A stretch of 11,292 bases of DNA from Gemmatimonadaceae bacterium. Lineage in GTDB: Bacteria; Gemmatimonadota; Gemmatimonadetes; Gemmatimonadales; Gemmatimonadaceae. Position numbers and translations under genes: made by a program. The stretch lies in NCBI GenBank assembly GCA_019689955.1, contig JADGGM010000034.1, forward strand, positions 1-11,292. Direction: 5' to 3'. Of this stretch, positions 7,365 to 11,292 are shown piece after piece; positions within the stretch are counted from its first letter, which is position 1; each line of letters begins with the position of its first letter. The notes under the pieces are model-generated. The model made no database searches, was not told where the DNA came from, and saw only the letters and a list, made by a program, of their open reading frames with translations.

Positions 7365-7589
7365 AGTTGCAGCTACTGATGAGCGCGACAGACGATACGC
7401 CCCGGGGCGAGCGCGGGCAAGGGCGACGATGGCGACGGGGGCTGCCGATCCTGCGCGGCCTGCGGCCGTGATGCAGCCGGGGCGCCGCGCCGACGACGAC
7501 TAACGCGCCGTGACGCTCACCGGTCTACATCGATGAGAAGGCCATCGCCCACCGGCAGCAGCTCGGGTTCACCTCCACGGGACATCACC
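7365..7589. other. Intergenic region upstream of the Spy-like gene
   Basis: This stretch, with 7277-7342, separates the divergent acylase and Spy-like genes. Its AT-richest part (about 7365-7395) is next to the operator, and TTGCAG at 7367 could be a weak plus-strand -35, but no convincing partner hexamer was found. A 30-codon frame from ATG 7379 to a stop at 7471 is Arg/Gly-rich, lacks a ribosome binding site and is not called. Nothing else recognisable was seen. Confidence 0.4.
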
Positions 7590-8192
7590 ATGAAGCGACT
7601 CACATGCGGTCTCATCCTCCTCTGCGGCATCGGTGCGGCACCGACCATCGTGCGCGCGCAGGCGCCGGGAGGCCCGCCCCCGGCGGCCGGACGCATCACC
7701 GCGACGCCCTTCCCCACGTGGGACCTCGCCGGGTTCCTGCTCTCCCACACCGCGGAGCTGCAGCTCACCGACCAGCAGGTCGTCCGACTCGCCGCGGTCG
7801 CGCGCCGCGCCGGCGCGGAGCGGCAGGCGCTCCGCGCCCGCCTGGACTCGCTCGGCCCGATGACCATGCGGCACCGCCCGCAGCCGGGCGACACCACGCG
7901 CCGCCTCGAGCGCAACGGCCCGCCGCCCGCGCTGATCGAAGCGATGAAAGCCGCGCGCGATCGACACCACGCGGATGTGCGGGACGCGCTCAGTGTCCTC
8001 ACGCCGGACCAACTGGCCACGGCGTGGATGATGGCGACCAGTAACGCGATGCACCGGGGCGCGAGGCCCGGCTGGGGAGCGGCGCACGGACGCGGGGTCG
8101 GCGTGCAACGGATGCGGACTCGGAGACCGGGGCCGGACCACGGCAGGCAGATGCCCTCTCCGCCGCCAAGTGGCGAGGATCTGCCCGAGTGA
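7590..8192 (+). CDS. Spy/CpxP-like LTXXQ-motif periplasmic protein
   Basis: This is a 200-aa exported protein. The signal peptide MKRLTCGLILLCGIGAA... is probably cut after VRA, before Q24. Two LTXXQ motifs, LTDQQ at 59-63 and LTPDQ at 137-141, each followed by an amphipathic helix, mark the Spy/CpxP group of small helical periplasmic proteins. Known members are chaperones or envelope-stress and metal sensors that dimerise as a cradle. The last 50 residues are rich in Gly, Arg, Pro and His and look disordered. Scattered histidines leave metal binding open but show no defined site. The start at 7590 is chosen because it opens the signal peptide; the ribosome binding site is weak (CGGGA). A longer frame from 7533 would put a polar extension before the signal. 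It is transcribed as a single gene, with its own hairpin terminator 12 bases downstream of the stop. Confidence 0.8.
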   Translation: MKRLTCGLILLCGIGAAPTIVRAQAPGGPPPAAGRITATPFPTWDLAGFLLSHTAELQLTDQQVVRLAAVARRAGAERQALRARLDSLGPMTMRHRPQPGDTTRRLERNGPPPALIEAMKAARDRHHADVRDALSVLTPDQLATAWMMATSNAMHRGARPGWGAAHGRGVGVQRMRTRRPGPDHGRQMPSPPPSGEDLPE

Positions 8193-8203
8193 CGCACGCG
8201 ACG

Positions 8204-8228
8204 GGGCCGGAGCGCAATGCTCCGGCCC
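8204..8228 (+). terminator. Hairpin terminator of the Spy-like gene
   Basis: A perfect 10-bp inverted repeat, GGGCCGGAGC (8204-8213) and GCTCCGGCCC (8219-8228), encloses a 5-base loop GCAAT and begins 12 bases after the stop codon. Only a short TTCGT follows, so the U-tract is poor, but position and stem strength support termination. Confidence 0.65.
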
Positions 8229-8435
8229 TTCGTCCATCGATCCCTGATTGACGGAGATATCGTTCCGCGGGTTCGATGACGGGATGGGAGCGCCGACGCA
8301 TGCGGACGCGAGGCCCCGGGGGAGCAGGATTCGCCTACCGAACATACACCGGCAGCACGAGACGGTCAGCCGCATGAGCTCGCCGATGGGATGTATTACC
8401 TATCTGGCCGCCTCTGCCCATATCTTCTTTCGGAG

Positions 8436-8465
8436 GGCGACACGGCAGGGGGAACTCGTGTCGCC
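8436..8465 (+). repeat. Inverted repeat in the probable 5' leader of the YncE-like gene
   Basis: GGCGACACG (8436-8444) and CGTGTCGCC (8457-8465) are exact reverse complements around a 12-base loop containing AGGGGGA. The repeat ends 24 bases before the AGGAGGT ribosome binding site. It could be an mRNA hairpin in the leader or a protein-binding dyad near the promoter. No known riboswitch or operator class is recognised. Confidence 0.5.
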
Positions 8466-8489
8466 TGCTCGGCGATCATGCGCTCTCAC

Positions 8490-8496
8490 AGGAGGT
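8490..8496 (+). promoter_or_regulatory. Strong ribosome binding site, sets the start at 8505
   Basis: AGGAGGT with 8 bases to the ATG at 8505 is a perfect Shine-Dalgarno sequence, the best in the window. It excludes the in-frame upstream starts at 8391 and 8478. Confidence 0.85.
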
Positions 8497-8504
8497 CCGC
8501 TCTC

Positions 8505-9536
8505 ATGCGTGCGCTTCCCGCGCTCTCTCTCGGAGTCGCCGCCCTCGCCACGACCACCGTGCTCGGCGCGGCGCCGATGGTCCGTGCAGGGTACCACGTG
8601 GTCCGCACCTTCCGGCTCGGCGGCGACGGCGGCTGGGACTACCTCGCCCTCGATACAACGACCAACCGCCTCTTCATCGCGCGACAGAACCGCATCCTCG
8701 TCGTGGACCCCGACAAGGGGAAGGTGATCGGCGAAGTCCCGGGGCTCGACCGCGCGCACGGGATCGCGTTCGACGAGGCGCACGGCCGCGGGTTCGCGAC
8801 GTCGGGGCGCGACGGCACGGTGCGCATGTTCGACCTCCACACGCTCGCGCCGCTCGCCGTCATCCGCGCCGCCGCGGACGCCGACGCAATCCTCTATGAC
8901 CCGGCCACGCAGCGCATCGTCACGTTCAACGGCGACGCGGGCTCCGCGACGATGATCGATCCCGCAGCGGGTGCGGTGGTCGACTCGATCGCCCTGCACG
9001 CGAGCCCGGAGTTCGGCGTGTCCGCGGGGACCGGGATGCTGTACGTCAACCTCGTGGACGCGAATGCGGTGGCCGAGATCGATGCGCGCGCCGCGCGCGT
9101 CACGCGGCAGTGGTCGATCGCGCCGTGCGCCTCACCGACCGGGCTCGCCATCGACCGCGAGCACGGGCGGCTGTTCAGCGTGTGCCGGAACAAGACCATG
9201 GCGGTCTCCGACATCGCCTCGGGGCAGGTCATCGCCACGCTCCCCATCGGCGCGGGGGTCGACGGTGCGCGCTTCGACCCGGGGACGGGGAACGTGTTCG
9301 CCTCCAACGGCGAGGGGACGTTGACGGTGATCCATGAGGACACGCCGGACCGGTTCCGCGTGGTGGAGACGGTTCGGACGATGACGGGGGCGCGCACGCT
9401 GGAGCTCGACCCGCGCACGCACCGCGTGTACACCGTGGGGGCGAAGTTCGGACCGGTGCCGAAGAACGCGACCACGTTCGCCACGCACGGGCCGATGGTC
9501 GCGGGGTCGTTCTCGCTCCTCGTGCTGGCGCCGTAG
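8505..9536 (+). CDS. Secreted YncE-like seven-bladed beta-propeller protein
   Basis: This is a 343-aa exported protein. The signal peptide MRALPALSLGVAALATT... has possible cleavage after LGA or VRA. The mature chain is made of repeats of about 40 residues, each with a D-x-x-x-x-R-x-F/Y/V turn and a strand ending in a V-x-D/I-D type edge: LALDTTTNRLFIARQN, IAFDEAHGRGFATSGRD, ILYDPATQRIVTFNGD, LAIDREHGRLFSVCRN, ARFDPGTGNVFASNGE, LELDPRTHRVYTVG. This is the pattern of YncE/YVTN beta-propellers. Such proteins mostly bind partners or small molecules in the periplasm; no catalytic motif or metal site is visible. Two cysteines (in APCASP and SVCRN) are unpaired in sequence context. It has its own leader and is followed by a shared palindromic region facing prfC. 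Precise function unknown. Confidence 0.85.
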   Translation: MRALPALSLGVAALATTTVLGAAPMVRAGYHVVRTFRLGGDGGWDYLALDTTTNRLFIARQNRILVVDPDKGKVIGEVPGLDRAHGIAFDEAHGRGFATSGRDGTVRMFDLHTLAPLAVIRAAADADAILYDPATQRIVTFNGDAGSATMIDPAAGAVVDSIALHASPEFGVSAGTGMLYVNLVDANAVAEIDARAARVTRQWSIAPCASPTGLAIDREHGRLFSVCRNKTMAVSDIASGQVIATLPIGAGVDGARFDPGTGNVFASNGEGTLTVIHEDTPDRFRVVETVRTMTGARTLELDPRTHRVYTVGAKFGPVPKNATTFATHGPMVAGSFSLLVLAP

Positions 9537-9564
9537 CGCGGTGACGGGGCGCGCGCCGTCCGAG

Positions 9565-9573
<9 letters not shown>
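9528..9573. terminator. Nested inverted repeats between convergent genes, possible bidirectional terminator
   Basis: GCGCCGTAGC (9528-9537) and GCTACGGCGC (9564-9573) are a perfect 10-bp inverted pair. Inside them, GACGG (9543-9547) and CCGTC (9556-9560) flank a GC-only centre. The outer arms contain the stop codons of both the propeller gene and prfC. The structure would form the same hairpin in either transcript. There is no U-tract, and part of the symmetry comes from both genes ending in codons Ala-Pro-TAG, so function is uncertain. Confidence 0.45.
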
Positions 9574-11157
<1,584 letters not shown>

Positions 11158-11292
11158 GGGTGCTCGGGGCTCCGGGGGAAACGAATCGGGCGCGGCGCGG
11201 TCGTGGTGGCCGCTCTCGAAAGTTAATCCGGCGGGGCGGGCTTACCGAATCGATGCCGCGTCCGTCCATTGACACGGCCACCAGCCATGCGC
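11158..11292. other. Region upstream of prfC
   Basis: This 135-base stretch reaches the window edge and contains no supportable gene. On the minus strand ATTAACTTTC near 11217-11226 is the only less GC-rich spot and might include a -10 for prfC. On the plus strand TTGACA at 11269-11274 matches a perfect -35 hexamer for a divergent gene, but its -10 would fall at or beyond the right edge. Confidence 0.3.

Larger units (their letters stand above)
8229..8504 (+). other. Intergenic leader region of the YncE-like gene
   Basis: The roughly 275 bases hold no supportable gene. A less GC-rich pocket at about 8388-8432 (TGTATTACCTAT and CCATATCTTCTTT) is the likeliest promoter area for the downstream gene, though no clear -35/-10 pair can be named. 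A 9-bp inverted repeat at 8436-8465 and a strong ribosome binding site at 8490-8496 follow. Confidence 0.4.

Noticed and set aside
5021..7471. Plus-strand open frame of 816 codons across the acylase gene
   Set aside because: It is antisense to a fully motif-supported acylase, is Arg/Ala/Val/Glu-biased without any recognisable domain, and is the usual mirror frame of a high-GC gene.
7379..7471. Possible 30-residue peptide (MSATDDTPRGERG...) between the divergent genes
   Set aside because: It has no ribosome binding site, no recognisable family, and an Arg/Gly-rich composition expected from random high-GC sequence.
8391..8504. Earlier in-frame starts (8391, 8478) for the propeller gene
   Set aside because: The ATG at 8505 has a perfect ribosome binding site and opens a standard signal peptide.

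Overview
The window is high-GC bacterial chromosome that most resembles Gemmatimonadota. The SusC/RagA and SusD/RagB pair has the style common in that phylum: a secreted receptor with a carboxypeptidase-like N-terminal domain, a lipoprotein ending in a GDLRRLIRQYGR-type motif, and short cysteine-pair loops. Many genes encode exported proteins with AXA-Q type signal cleavage sites. The phylum is inferred from protein style and base composition only.

Layout. On the minus strand, reading right to left, are: a secreted Ntn-hydrolase of the penicillin/acyl-homoserine-lactone acylase family (7276 to 5090), a SusC/RagA-type outer-membrane receptor (4822 to 1730), its SusD/RagB-type surface lipoprotein (1716 to 244), and the first 42 codons of another secreted protein that leaves the window (128 to 1; its start is weakly reminiscent of a family 3 glycoside hydrolase). 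A clear intrinsic terminator (152-188) and a 28-bp perfect palindrome (213-240) lie between susD and that last gene. On the plus strand are a Spy/CpxP-like LTXXQ periplasmic protein (7590-8192) with its own hairpin terminator, and a secreted YncE-like beta-propeller (8505-9536) with an excellent ribosome binding site. The propeller gene converges on prfC, peptide chain release factor 3 (11157 to 9565, minus strand), across a 28-bp gap covered by nested inverted repeats that include both stop codons.

How the parts may work together. The most interesting signal is a pair of near-identical dyad sites, one upstream of susC (4984-5013) and one upstream of the acylase (7343-7364). They have GTTCCA/TGGAAC arms around a 5-bp spacer. 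In both, a -10-like hexamer (CATAAT or CAATAT, minus strand) sits in the same register inside the dyad. This suggests one regulator, possibly of the IclR type, controlling both the secreted acylase and the SusC/SusD importer. The acylase would cut an acylated compound outside the cytoplasm and the receptor pair would take up it or a product. The substrate is unknown. prfC, the Spy-like gene and the propeller gene show no visible link to this unit. No RNA gene, CRISPR array, insertion sequence or phage feature was recognised.
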